DNA of 24,060 bases from an uncultured Coriobacteriaceae bacterium (GTDB lineage: Bacteria; Actinomycetota; Coriobacteriia; Coriobacteriales; UMGS124): the NCBI GenBank assembly GCA_902783515.1, contig CACZRK010000399.1, positions 1 to 24,060 on the forward strand, written 5' to 3'. The position numbers and the translations under genes are program-made. Numbering within the stretch: position 1 is the stretch's first letter; each line of letters opens with the position of its first letter. Below are positions 1 to 7,393 of this stretch, in pieces. The notes under the pieces were generated by a model, which made no database searches, was not told the origin of the DNA, and was given only the letters and a program-made list of their open reading frames with translations.

Positions 1-262
1 CGAGCTCACGCGCCCCGTCACGCTCTACCCGCAGCAGCTCGTGAACGTGCGCGTGACCGACAAGGAGGCGGCCATGGCGTCGCCCGAGGTCAAGGCGGCC
101 GTCCAGAAGGCCGAGGCCTTCCTCGCCGGCGACGGCCGCATGCTCGTGCGCGCGTCCGGCACCGAGCCGCTCGTGCGCGTGCTCGCCGAGGCGCGCGACG
201 AGCGCACCTGCGCCGACGCGAACGCCATCGTCCTTGCGGCGCTGGAACCGTTCAAGGCGTAG
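1..262 (+). CDS. glmM: Phosphoglucosamine mutase, C-terminal end (5' truncated by window)
   Basis: The reading frame is open from base 2 and stops with TAG at 260-262, giving the last 86 residues. The stretch RASGTEPLVRVLAEA matches the phosphate-binding loop of the C-terminal domain of the alpha-D-phosphohexomutase family. The form RASGTEP...RVLAEA is typical of GlmM, which converts glucosamine-6-phosphate to glucosamine-1-phosphate for peptidoglycan precursors in the cytoplasm. The active-site serine loop and the first three domains lie before the window. The gene runs toward the minus-strand ecfT with only 39 bp between the stops, and I see no clear terminator there, only an 11-bp near-perfect tandem repeat at about 271-293. 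PgmB or ManB homologues share the loop, so the exact enzyme is likely but not certain. Confidence 0.85.
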   Translation, partial: ELTRPVTLYPQQLVNVRVTDKEAAMASPEVKAAVQKAEAFLAGDGRMLVRASGTEPLVRVLAEARDERTCADANAIVLAALEPFKA

Positions 263-301
263 GCGCCCTTCGCCCGCGTCACGCCCGCGTCGCCCCCGCG
301 C

Positions 302-1102
302 CTACCTCGCGACCGCCATCGCGACGACGACCGCGAGGTAGGCGGCGACGACGGCGATGCCCGCGGCGTCCACCCGGCGCAGCGCCAGCACGTGGTAGTG
401 CGTGCGGCCCTCGCCGCCCACGTAGCAGCGCGCCTCCATCGCGTCGCCCAGCCCCTCGGCGTGCCGCAGGGCGCTCGCGAACAGCGGGACGATCAGGGAG
501 ACGACCACTCGCGCCCGCCTGGCGAGCGACCCCTCGTCCACCGCCGCGCCCCGCGCCGCCTGCGCCGTCATGACGTGGCGCATCTCCTCCGAGAGCGTGG
601 GGATGAACCTGATCGCGATGGAGACCATCGTCGCGAGCTCGCCGACGGGCACCCCGAGCCGCGCGAGCGGCGAGAGCAGCCGCTCCGTCCCGTCGGTGAT
701 GCCGACCGGCGTCGTCGTGAGCGTGACGAGCGCGCCGGCGAGCATGAGCGCGAGCACGCGGACGCCGAGCACGACCGCGCTCGCGACGCCGACGTCGGTC
801 ACCACGAGCCACCCGAGCGACGCGACCGGCGTCCCCTCATGCACGACCAGCAGGTTCGTGATGACCGTGAGCAGCACGAAGAAGGCGAGCGGCCCGCTCG
901 CCCGCGCGATCAGCCGCGACGGCACGCGCGAGGCGGCGATCGCCAGCGCGAGCATCGCCAGCACGGGGACGAGCCCCCATGGCGCCGGCGCCACGAAGGC
1001 GCTCACCATGTAGGCGAGGCACGCGACGAGCTTCACGCGCGGGTCCATGCGGTGCACCGGCGAGGTGCCGCGGACGTACTGCCCGATCGCGATCCGCCTC
1101 AT
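302..1102 (-). CDS. ecfT: ECF transporter T component (module 1)
   Basis: This 266-residue membrane protein is the transmembrane coupling subunit of an energy-coupling factor (ECF) vitamin transporter. It links the two ATPases to a substrate-binding S component. It opens with YVRGTSPVHRMDPRVKL, the typical EcfT N-terminus, and has several hydrophobic segments. Two coupling-helix motifs are visible in the C-terminal half, AARG near residue 185 and EARC near residue 223, which in the family dock into grooves of the ATPases. The ATG overlaps the ecfA2 stop by 4 bp (ATGA), with GGGAGG 6 bases upstream, so translation is coupled. It is the last gene of the minus-strand operon and converges on glmM. 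The paralogue at 5940-6773 shares the same N-terminal and coupling motifs. Confidence 0.9.
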   Translation of the reverse strand: MRRIAIGQYVRGTSPVHRMDPRVKLVACLAYMVSAFVAPAPWGLVPVLAMLALAIAASRVPSRLIARASGPLAFFVLLTVITNLLVVHEGTPVASLGWLVVTDVGVASAVVLGVRVLALMLAGALVTLTTTPVGITDGTERLLSPLARLGVPVGELATMVSIAIRFIPTLSEEMRHVMTAQAARGAAVDEGSLARRARVVVSLIVPLFASALRHAEGLGDAMEARCYVGGEGRTHYHVLALRRVDAAGIAVVAAYLAVVVAMAVAR

Positions 1103-2046
1103 CGCCCGCCTCCCGACCCCGACCCTGGTTCCAGCTCCGGCGTCGGCCCCGACTCCGATTCGGGCCCCGACTTCGGCGACGCCGCGCTCGCCCGCGGCGC
1201 CGACGGGCCCGCCTGCGCCGCGACCGCCCGCGCGAGCGCGTCCAGCGTGAGCGGCACCTCGCCGGCGAACGCGTACCCGCGCGCGGCCAGGTCCCGGGCG
1301 ACGCGCGCGGCCGTCGGGACGTCGAGTCCCGCGCGGCGCAGCTCCTCGGCGCGGGAGAAGACCTCGGCGGGCGTGCCGTCGGCGATGACGCGCCCGTGCG
1401 CGAGCGCGACCACGTGCTGGGCGAGCGCGGCCACGTGGTCCATGTCGTGCGAGACCATGACGACGGTGACGCCGCGCCCGTGCAGGTCGCGCAGGATGTC
1501 CAGCACGCCCTGCCTCGCCTGCGGGTCAAGGCCGGCCGTCGGCTCGTCCGCCACGATCGCGCGCGGGCGCATCGCGAGGACGCCGGCGAGCGCCACGCGG
1601 CGGCGCTGCCCGCCGGAGAGGTCGAAGGGCGAGGCGTCGATCAGGTCGTCCGGCGACAGCCCGACCAGCTCCAGCGCCTCGCGCGCGGCCGACCGCGCCT
1701 CGTCGCGCGAGGCGCCCAGGTTGCGCGGGCCGAACGCCACGTCCTCGCCGACCGTCTCGGCGAAGAGCTGCCGCTCGGGGTACTGCATGACGTAGCCGAC
1801 GCGACGGCGCGCCTCCCGGCGGCCGCGGCGGTCGGCGGTGGGCGCGCCGTCCACCACGACGCGCCCGGCGTCCGGCAGCCGCGCGGCGCAGGCGAGCTCG
1901 GCGAGGGTGGACTTGCCGGACCCCGTGTGGCCGATCACGCCCACGAACTCGCCGTCGGCGATCGTCAGCGACACGCCGTCCAGCGCGCGCGTCCCCGCGC
2001 CCGGTCCGTCGTAGCCGTACGTCACCTGCTCGAACGTGATTGGCAC
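1099..2046 (-). CDS. ecfA2: ECF transporter ATPase A2 (module 1)
   Basis: This 315-residue ABC ATPase of an ECF transporter has Walker A GHTGSGKST at 39-47, a Q-loop in MQYPERQLF near 88, signature LSGGQ at 143-147, Walker B ending in DEP at 167-169 and the switch histidine in VSH at 200. The YPE.QLF form after the Q-loop marks the EcfA2 type, as opposed to the FQNPDDQ of EcfA1. Walker B reads IVADEP where the paralogue has IVLDEP. The start is GTG at 2046 with GAGGAGG just upstream, overlapping the end of ecfA1 by 25 bp. The C-terminal 30 or so residues are a low-complexity tail rich in Ser, Pro, Gly and Glu with no known role. It acts with EcfA1 and EcfT to drive uptake by S components encoded elsewhere. 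Confidence 0.9.
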   Translation of the reverse strand: MPITFEQVTYGYDGPGAGTRALDGVSLTIADGEFVGVIGHTGSGKSTLAELACAARLPDAGRVVVDGAPTADRRGRREARRRVGYVMQYPERQLFAETVGEDVAFGPRNLGASRDEARSAAREALELVGLSPDDLIDASPFDLSGGQRRRVALAGVLAMRPRAIVADEPTAGLDPQARQGVLDILRDLHGRGVTVVMVSHDMDHVAALAQHVVALAHGRVIADGTPAEVFSRAEELRRAGLDVPTAARVARDLAARGYAFAGEVPLTLDALARAVAAQAGPSAPRASAASPKSGPESESGPTPELEPGSGSGGGR

Positions 2047-2858
2047 AGCGCCTCCTCAAGGTCGCGCAGCCGCGGGGTGTCCGGCGCCAGCGCCTCGCTG
2101 ACGCCGAGCGCGCGCAGGCGACGGGCGAGACGCTGGGCGAAGGGCAGCTCCAGGCCGAGCGCCTCCAGCTCGTCGCCGCGCGCGAACACCTGGTCAGGCG
2201 CGCCCTCCATCGCGATCGTCCCGCGGTCCATCACGACCACGCGGTCCGCCGCGAGCGCGTCCTCCATCAGGTGCGTGACGTGCAACACGGTGATGCCGGC
2301 GGCGTGCAGGCCCGCCACGATCCGGGCGAGGTCGGCGCGCCCGGCCGGGTCGAGCATGGACGCCGGCTCGTCCAGCAGCAGGATGTCGGGGCGCATGGCG
2401 AGCGCGCCGGCGACGGCCACGCGCTGCCGTTGCCCGCCGGAGAGCTCGGCGGGGTCCGCCTGCGCGAACGCCGCCATACCCACGCGCCGGAGCGCCTCGT
2501 CCACGAGCGCGGCGATCCCCGGCTGCGGCACGCCGAGGTTCTCCGGCCCGAAGGCGACGTCGTCGGCGACGACGCTGGCGACCATCTGGTCGTCGGGGTT
2601 CTGGAACACCATGCCCGTGTGGCGTCTGATCTCAAGAAGGTCGTCCGGGTCAGCCGTGTCCCTGCCGTCCACGAGCACCCGGCCCTCGTCAGGAACGACC
2701 AGCCCGTTCACGCAGCGCACGAGCGTGGACTTGCCGCTGCCGTTGCGGCCGAGCACGACCACGTGGGCGCCTCGCTCCACGGTCAGGCTCACGTGCGAGA
2801 GGGCGTCGCGCTCGCCGTCGTAGGTGAAGCTCACGTCGCGCAGCTCGATGACGGCCAT
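2022..2858 (-). CDS. ecfA1: ECF transporter ATPase A1 (module 1)
   Basis: This 278-residue ABC ATPase pairs with EcfA2. It shows Walker A GRNGSGKST at 37-45, Q-loop FQNPDDQM at 85-92, signature LSGGQ at 139-143, Walker B ILLLDEP at 159-165 and the switch histidine at 196. FQNPDDQ is characteristic of EcfA1. The ATG at 2858 has GGGAGGG 8 bases upstream. It is the first gene of a minus-strand operon, divergent from the riboflavin operon. No S-component gene lies in or beside the operon within the window. The module may therefore be a shared (group II) energizer for several vitamin S subunits, which is an inference from its layout. Confidence 0.92.
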   Translation of the reverse strand: MAVIELRDVSFTYDGERDALSHVSLTVERGAHVVVLGRNGSGKSTLVRCVNGLVVPDEGRVLVDGRDTADPDDLLEIRRHTGMVFQNPDDQMVASVVADDVAFGPENLGVPQPGIAALVDEALRRVGMAAFAQADPAELSGGQRQRVAVAGALAMRPDILLLDEPASMLDPAGRADLARIVAGLHAAGITVLHVTHLMEDALAADRVVVMDRGTIAMEGAPDQVFARGDELEALGLELPFAQRLARRLRALGVSEALAPDTPRLRDLEEALCQSRSSR

Positions 2859-2890
2859 CGTCGGCGCCCTCCCTTCTCGACATCATGCGC

Positions 2891-2926
2891 GCCCACCGCG
2901 CCCGTCGTGCCCACCGCGCCCACCGC
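2891..2926. repeat. 9-bp GC-rich tandem repeat in the divergent ecf intergenic region
   Basis: The unit GCCCACCGC appears at 2891, 2909 and 2918, and the segment at 2900-2908 is a degenerate copy in register, giving four units with a 9-bp period. It lies 33-68 bp upstream of the module 1 ecfA1 start, so it would fall in that gene's leader or promoter. No function can be read from the sequence. A short ORF across it encodes only low-complexity Arg/His/Ala and is not a credible gene. Confidence 0.7.
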
Positions 2927-3043
2927 GCCGGCCGGGCATCTCGGGCATCAGGACATTGTGCGCCAGGCGCGTGGCCGCGCGGGCGTCGGCGGGGGCGGGC
3001 GCTGGCAAAACCAGACAATTTGCCCTGTCTGCGTCGGACGCCC

Positions 3044-3072
3044 TTTACAAGGGGCGCGTCGACGCGTATGCT
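3044..3072 (+). promoter_or_regulatory. Sigma-70 type promoter of the riboflavin uptake operon
   Basis: TTTACA at 3044-3049 and TATGCT at 3067-3072 are separated by exactly 17 bp, a good match to the -35/-10 consensus in an otherwise very GC-rich stretch. The predicted start, about 3079-3080, lies just before the first base of the FMN aptamer, which is where a riboswitch promoter should be. This position strengthens the call. Confidence 0.75.
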
Positions 3073-3084
3073 GCGCGTCACATA

Positions 3085-3251
3085 GTCTGTTCAGGGCGAG
3101 GTGAAAGTCCTCACTGGCGGTATGTTCGCGCGCCTGCGCGAACGAGCCCGCAAGCGGCCCGACGGCCAGCGCCTTCGCGGCGTGTGGCCGCGAGCTGCCG
3201 AACCGGTGCGACACCGGTGCCAACGGTCATAGTCCGGATGAAAGAACAGAG
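3085..3251 (+). ncRNA. FMN riboswitch (RFN element)
   Basis: The segment has the conserved RFN blocks in order: GGGCGAGGTGAAAGTCC near 3094, CACTGGCGG near 3112, GCCCGCAAGCGG near 3147, CCGAACCGGTG near 3198, CCAACGGTCATAGTCCGGAT at 3220-3239 and the closing GAACAG. P1 pairs CTGTTC (3087-3092) with GAACAG (3244-3249). FMN binding to this aptamer normally shuts down riboflavin synthesis or uptake genes. Here it is followed by an intrinsic terminator and ribU, so the expected logic is transcription attenuation when FMN is abundant. Confidence 0.97.
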
Positions 3252-3276
3252 TCTTGTCTCCGACAGGCAAGGCCCG

Positions 3277-3304
3277 ATGCCCGCAGAAGCTGTGGGCATT
3301 TTTT
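3277..3304 (+). terminator. Riboswitch expression-platform terminator
   Basis: ATGCCCGCAG (3277-3286) pairs with CTGTGGGCAT (3290-3299) across an AAG loop, with one G-U pair, and runs straight into six T residues. It sits 26 bases after the FMN aptamer and before the ribU ribosome binding site GGAGGG at 3319-3324. This is the switch point where FMN-bound RNA should stop transcription. Confidence 0.92.
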
Positions 3305-3333
3305 ATGCCCGCCTGTCTGGAGGGAGTTCGACC

Positions 3334-3900
3334 ATGGCGTCACAGATCACGAACACCAACAAGTGGGACACGAGGACCCTCACCACGATGGCCCTGCTCG
3401 CGGCCATCGCCGCGCTGCTGTCGTTCATCGAGGGCGGCAACTTCGGCGGCTTCCTGAACTACGACGCGTCCTTCGTCCCGGCGGTCATCGCCGGCTTCGT
3501 CTTCGGGCCGGTGCCGGGCTTCGTCGTCGGCATCGTCTCGTGGCTCATCCACGGCCTGGTGAAGGCGGACCTGTGGGGCACGATCATGAACATGGCGTGC
3601 GTCGCCGCGTACGTGATCCCGTCCGCGCTCATCTATCGTGGTAACAAGACGCGCACCCGCGCCGTCGTCGGCCTCGCCGTCGGCTCGGTGTGCGCGGTCA
3701 TCGTCATGATCCTCGCGAACCTCATTGTGACCCCGATCTACACGGGCATGAGCATGGCCGCGGTCGCGGCGCTGATCGTCCCGCTGCTGCTCCCGTTCAA
3801 CGTCGCGAAGGCCGTCGTGAACTCGGTGCTCGCGTTCGTGCTGTACAAGTCGGTCTCCAACATGGTGCGCCCGGTCAAGGAGCAGGTCAGCGGCAAGTAG
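3334..3900 (+). CDS. ribU: Riboflavin ECF transporter S component RibU
   Basis: This 188-residue integral membrane protein is the riboflavin-binding subunit of an ECF transporter. The YDASFVPAVIAGFVFGPVPG segment (about residues 46-65), followed by VG...HGL and G.IMNMACVAAYV, fits the RibU family, whose core reads roughly yD.S.iPali.Gf.fGP..G. It has five or six hydrophobic segments and the short length usual for S components. ATG at 3334 has GGAGGG at 3319-3324; an upstream in-frame extension would run through the riboswitch and is not credible. The FMN riboswitch directly in front makes riboflavin the likely substrate. It is followed after 169 bp by a complete ecfA1-A2-T set, a dedicated (group I-like) arrangement. 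Confidence 0.93.
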   Translation: MASQITNTNKWDTRTLTTMALLAAIAALLSFIEGGNFGGFLNYDASFVPAVIAGFVFGPVPGFVVGIVSWLIHGLVKADLWGTIMNMACVAAYVIPSALIYRGNKTRTRAVVGLAVGSVCAVIVMILANLIVTPIYTGMSMAAVAALIVPLLLPFNVAKAVVNSVLAFVLYKSVSNMVRPVKEQVSGK

Positions 3901-3964
3901 ACCGCGGCATGGCGCCCGCGGCGTTGCGCCCGCGGGGCGCGGCCAGCAGATGATCGCAGAGGGG

Positions 3965-3999
3965 GACGCAGGCTCCGGGGTAGGCGCGGGGCCTGCGTC
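3965..3999 (+). other. Intercistronic hairpin between ribU and ecfA1
   Basis: GACGCAGGC (3965-3973) is perfectly complementary to GCCTGCGTC (3991-3999) with a 17-base loop. No T-tract follows, so it is not a standard terminator. In this 169-bp gap it could protect the ribU message or lower expression of the downstream ATPases relative to the S subunit; that role is inference. Confidence 0.6.
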
Positions 4000-4006
4000 A
4001 TCGTGG

Positions 4007-4032
4007 TAGGGGACGACGTTAGGGGACGACGT
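4007..4032. repeat. Perfect 13-bp tandem duplication
   Basis: TAGGGGACGACGT occurs at 4007-4019 and again, directly abutting, at 4020-4032. It ends 23 bp upstream of the ecfA1 ribosome binding site GGAAGG (4056-4061). It looks like a recent slippage duplication, or two binding sites. No function can be assigned. Confidence 0.85.
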
Positions 4033-4069
4033 GCGGCACGCGCGTCGCGCATGACGGAAGGGCTGGTCG

Positions 4070-4984
4070 ATGCACATGGCGCTGCAGTACGGCGACGACG
4101 CGGCGGCGAGGCCGGACGCGCCGACCGAGGGGTCGGCGACCGTCGTGCGCGCGGGCGACGAGGGCTTCGCGGGCGACCCGATCGTCTTTGACGCGGTGAC
4201 TTACAGCTACGACAACCGGACGAACGCGGTCGAGGGGCTCTCGATCAGCATCCACCCCGGCGAGTACGTCGCGATCGTGGGCGGCAACGGCAGCGGCAAG
4301 TCGACGTTCGGCAAGCTCGTGAACGCGCTGTACGTGCCGGACGCCGGCGAGGTGCGCGTCATGGGCCTCTCGACGTCGGACGAGGCGAACCGCTTTTCCA
4401 TCCGCAGCCGCGCCGGCCTCGTCTTCCAGAACCCCGACGACCAGATGATCACGTCGCTCGTGCGTGACGACGTGGCCTTCGGCCCCGAGAACCTGGGCCT
4501 TCCCGTCGATGAGGTCGTGGGGCGGCGCGACTGGGCGCTTGACCAGGTGGGCATGGCCGAGATGGGCGGTCGCGAGACGTACAACCTGTCCGGCGGCCAG
4601 AAGCAGCGCGTCGCGATCGCCGGCATCCTCGCGATGAGGCCGGACGTCATCGTGCTGGACGAGCCCGGTGCCATGCTGGACCCGCGCGGCCGCCGGGGGA
4701 TCCTGCGCGTCACGCACGAGCTGAACGACGCCGGCGTGACGATCGTGCTCATCACCCACTTCATGGACGAGGCGCTCACGGCCGATCGCGTCGTGGTGAT
4801 CGACAAGGGGCGGGTCGCGATGGACGGCACGCCCGCCGAGGTGTTCACGCAGCACGAGCGGCTGGCCGCGATGAGGCTGGAGGAGCCGTTCGCGGTGCGC
4901 CTGACGGCGGCGCTGCGCGAGCGTGGGCTGTACGTCCCGTACACCATCGACGAGGAGGAGCTGGTGGCATCCCTATGTCTGTAG
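4070..4984 (+). CDS. ecfA1: ECF transporter ATPase A1 (module 2, riboflavin operon)
   Basis: This 304-residue ABC ATPase has Walker A GGNGSGKST at 71-79, Q-loop FQNPDDQM at 119-126, signature LSGGQ at 173-177, Walker B VIVLDEP at 193-199 and switch histidine 230. FQNPDDQ marks it as EcfA1. Compared with its paralogue at 2022-2858 it carries an N-terminal extension of about 35 residues before the first beta strand. The ATG at 4070 is preceded by GGAAGG at a spacing of 8, which supports the long form, though a later start cannot be excluded. It overlaps ecfA2 by 10 bp. With EcfA2 and EcfT it powers RibU. Confidence 0.92.
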   Translation: MHMALQYGDDAAARPDAPTEGSATVVRAGDEGFAGDPIVFDAVTYSYDNRTNAVEGLSISIHPGEYVAIVGGNGSGKSTFGKLVNALYVPDAGEVRVMGLSTSDEANRFSIRSRAGLVFQNPDDQMITSLVRDDVAFGPENLGLPVDEVVGRRDWALDQVGMAEMGGRETYNLSGGQKQRVAIAGILAMRPDVIVLDEPGAMLDPRGRRGILRVTHELNDAGVTIVLITHFMDEALTADRVVVIDKGRVAMDGTPAEVFTQHERLAAMRLEEPFAVRLTAALRERGLYVPYTIDEEELVASLCL

Positions 4985-5943
4985 TCTTCCAGGACGTGTC
5001 GTACGCGTACGGCGCCGACCAGCCACCCGCGCTGTCGCACGTGAGCCTGACGATCCCCGACGGGCAGTTCCTGGGCGTCATCGGGCACACGGGCTCGGGC
5101 AAGTCGACGCTCGTGCAGCACATGAACGGCCTGCTCCAGCCCACGTCGGGCAGGGTGATCGTGGACGGCCTTGACCTCGCCGACCGCAGGAGCCGCCACG
5201 AGGTTCGCCGCCACGTGGGCGTCGCGTTCCAATACCCCGAGTACCAGCTGTTCGCGGCCACCGTGCGCGAGGACGTCGCGTTCGGCCCGACGAACCTGGG
5301 GCTGGGCGCCGCGGAGGTGGACGGCCGCGTGCGCCGCGCCCTGGAGCGCGTCGGGCTCGCCTACGACGAGGTCGCCGAGCGGAGTCCGTTCCACCTCTCG
5401 GGCGGCCAGCAGCGCCGGGTCGCCCTGGCGGGCATCCTCGCGATGGAGCCGCGCACGATCGTGCTGGACGAGCCGATGGCCGGCCTGGACCCGCGCGGCT
5501 GCGAGGACATCCTCGGGCTGGTGCATCGCCTGCACGAGGACGGCATGACGGTCGTGATGGTCTCGCACTCCATGGAGGACGTCGCCGAGAACGCCGACGA
5601 GGTGCTGGTCATGTCCGGCGGCCGCGTGCTCATGAAGGGGGCGCCCGACGAGGTCTTCTCGCGCCGCGAGGAGCTGTACCGCGTCGGCCTGGACGTCCCG
5701 CAGGCGACGCGCTTCCAGAGCCGCCTGCGCGCGGCGGGCCTGAGCCTGCCGCAGGACGTGCACACGATCGAGGCGCTGGCCGACGCCATCGTCGCGAGCG
5801 TGGGGACGCGCACGAAGGAGCGCTACCAGGAGCTCGCGGCGCGCGCGGGCGGCGTGGCCGGCGACCGCGTGGCGCGCGCGGGCGAGGACGCGGGCGCGAC
5901 GAAGGACGCGGGGGCGACGACGCAGGGGAGTGACGGGCGATGA
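4975..5943 (+). CDS. ecfA2: ECF transporter ATPase A2 (module 2, riboflavin operon)
   Basis: This 322-residue ABC ATPase has Walker A GHTGSGKST at 37-45, Q-loop FQYPEYQLF at 85-93, signature LSGGQ at 141-145, Walker B TIVLDEP at 161-167 and switch histidine 198. The YPEYQLF form is typical of EcfA2. ATG at 4975 lies inside the end of ecfA1, and the TGA overlaps the ecfT ATG (ATGA at 5940-5943), so the three genes are translationally coupled. The last 40 or so residues are an Ala/Gly/Asp/Thr-rich tail, analogous to but unrelated in sequence to the tail of its paralogue at 1099-2046. Confidence 0.92.
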   Translation: MSVVFQDVSYAYGADQPPALSHVSLTIPDGQFLGVIGHTGSGKSTLVQHMNGLLQPTSGRVIVDGLDLADRRSRHEVRRHVGVAFQYPEYQLFAATVREDVAFGPTNLGLGAAEVDGRVRRALERVGLAYDEVAERSPFHLSGGQQRRVALAGILAMEPRTIVLDEPMAGLDPRGCEDILGLVHRLHEDGMTVVMVSHSMEDVAENADEVLVMSGGRVLMKGAPDEVFSRREELYRVGLDVPQATRFQSRLRAAGLSLPQDVHTIEALADAIVASVGTRTKERYQELAARAGGVAGDRVARAGEDAGATKDAGATTQGSDGR

Positions 5944-6773
5944 GGCTGGGCGCAACCGTCTTCGGGCGCTACTATGCGGGCGACTCGGTCGTCCACCGCA
6001 TGGACCCGCGCGCGAAGCTGCTCATCGTGCTCGTCTACATGGTCGCCGCCGTGCTCGCCGTTGACCTGTGGGGCGTCGCCGTGCTCGCCGCGTTCACGCT
6101 CGCGTGCGTCCTGCTGTCGCGGATCCCGCTGCGCGAGGTCTTTGACTCTGTCAAGCCGCTGCTGTTCATCCTCGTGTTCACGGCGCTGCTCAACGTGCTG
6201 ACGGTGAGCGAGGGGACCGTGTACTGGCACTGGGCGATGCTCACGATCAGCTCGGGCGGCTTCTGGCACGCGCTCGTCTTCACGCTGCGCGTCGGCCTCA
6301 TGCTGTTCGGCGCGTCACTGCTCACGCTCACGACGACGACGATCGACCTCGCCGACGGCATCGAGGCCCTGCTCAAGCCATTCGCGCGCGTCGGCCTGCC
6401 GGCGCACGAGCTGGCCATGATGACGAGCATCGCGCTGCGCTTCCTGCCGACGTTTCTGGACGAGGGCGTGAAGATCAAGCGCGCGCAGGAGAGCCGCGGC
6501 GCGACGTTTGACGAGGGCGGCCCCTGGCAGCGGCTGAAGATGCTGGTCCCGCTGCTCTCGCCGCTGTTCGCCTCGGCGTTCCGCCATGCCAACGAGCTCT
6601 CCATGGCGATGGAGAGCCGCTGCTACCACGGCGCGGAGGGGCGCACGAGCCTGCGGGCGCTGCGCTTTGGCCGCGCGGACTACGTCGGGTTCGCGATGGC
6701 GATCGTCATGGTCGTGCTGCTGGTCGTGACGCGCGTCATGCTGAGCGCCGGGGTGACCGGGCACTTTGCCTGA
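5940..6773 (+). CDS. ecfT: ECF transporter T component (module 2, riboflavin operon)
   Basis: This 277-residue transmembrane coupling subunit opens with YYAGDSVVHRMDPRAKLL, the usual EcfT start, followed by several hydrophobic helices. Coupling motifs ESRG (near residue 183) and ESRC (near residue 223) match the EcfT helices that bind EcfA1 and EcfA2. It starts in the ATGA overlap with ecfA2. It completes the FMN-regulated riboflavin transporter RibU-EcfA1-EcfA2-EcfT. The next gene starts 41 bp downstream on the same strand. Confidence 0.92.
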   Translation: MRLGATVFGRYYAGDSVVHRMDPRAKLLIVLVYMVAAVLAVDLWGVAVLAAFTLACVLLSRIPLREVFDSVKPLLFILVFTALLNVLTVSEGTVYWHWAMLTISSGGFWHALVFTLRVGLMLFGASLLTLTTTTIDLADGIEALLKPFARVGLPAHELAMMTSIALRFLPTFLDEGVKIKRAQESRGATFDEGGPWQRLKMLVPLLSPLFASAFRHANELSMAMESRCYHGAEGRTSLRALRFGRADYVGFAMAIVMVVLLVVTRVMLSAGVTGHFA

Positions 6774-6814
6774 GCTACGCCGCACGGCTGACACGGATGA
6801 GAGGAGCACCACCG

Positions 6815-7216
6815 ATGGACGAGATCCTGGCCTATCTGACGCATGTGCCTGCCTGGTATCTTGCGACGAGCGAGGACGGGCAGCCGCACGTCCGCCCGTT
6901 CTCGTTCGCGGCGAAGGAGGACGGGAAGATCTGGTTCGTGACCGCCACGTACAAGGACGTCTACGAGGAGCTGGTCGCCAACCCGAAGATGGAGGGCTGC
7001 AGCTGGTGGGTCGGCCACGGCTGGCTCGTCTTCTCGGGTGAGGCGGTGTTCGGCGACGTCAGCGAGGAGATGCGCGTGGCGGCGTACGAGCACCTGACCG
7101 GCCTCGGCGAGGACCACGACGGGCCCGACGACCCCAGGCTCGCGTTCTTCCACGTGGACCACATGCGTGCGCGCATCGACGACATCGACGGGAGCCACCG
7201 GCAGATCGAGCTCTAG
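6815..7216 (+). CDS. Pyridoxamine 5'-phosphate oxidase family protein (FMN-binding split barrel)
   Basis: This soluble protein of 133 residues resembles the FMN-binding split-barrel family: VPAWYLATSEDGQPHVRPFSF near the N-terminus, then IWFVTATYKDVYEEL, WWVGHGWLVFSGEAVF and a C-terminal FFHVDHMRARIDDIDGS. Members of this length bind flavin or deazaflavin and many have no known substrate, so I do not assign a reaction. ATG at 6815 is chosen because GAGGAG lies 8 bases upstream; an in-frame ATG at 6797 has no comparable site. It begins 41 bp after ecfT with no terminator between, so it probably belongs to the FMN-riboswitch operon. That would make it a flavin-binding protein made when FMN is low. 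Confidence 0.8.
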   Translation: MDEILAYLTHVPAWYLATSEDGQPHVRPFSFAAKEDGKIWFVTATYKDVYEELVANPKMEGCSWWVGHGWLVFSGEAVFGDVSEEMRVAAYEHLTGLGEDHDGPDDPRLAFFHVDHMRARIDDIDGSHRQIEL

Positions 7217-7226
7217 GGGAGCGTCG

Positions 7227-7268
7227 CCGCCCCGCTTGCCGCCACTTTGTGGTATGCGTGCGGGGCGG
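7227..7268. other. Two-tier hairpin after the split-barrel gene
   Basis: CCGCCCCGC (7227-7235) pairs perfectly with GCGGGGCGG (7260-7268), and inside the loop CCAC (7242-7245) pairs with GTGG (7249-7252). It begins 10 bp after the stop of the preceding gene. There is no T-tract, so it could be a weak or Rho-assisted end for the riboflavin operon, or an mRNA-stabilising 3' structure. The rest of 7217-7393 shows no gene and no convincing promoter. Confidence 0.55.
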
Positions 7269-7393
7269 GGCGCGCGGCCGCGTCGTTCATCGGTTGGACC
7301 TGCTCGACGGGATACCATGGGTGGGCAAGGTCGGCCCTGCGGGGCGTCGTGGCCGCGATGGCGCGACGACGGCACGAGGCCGGCGACTCCGTG

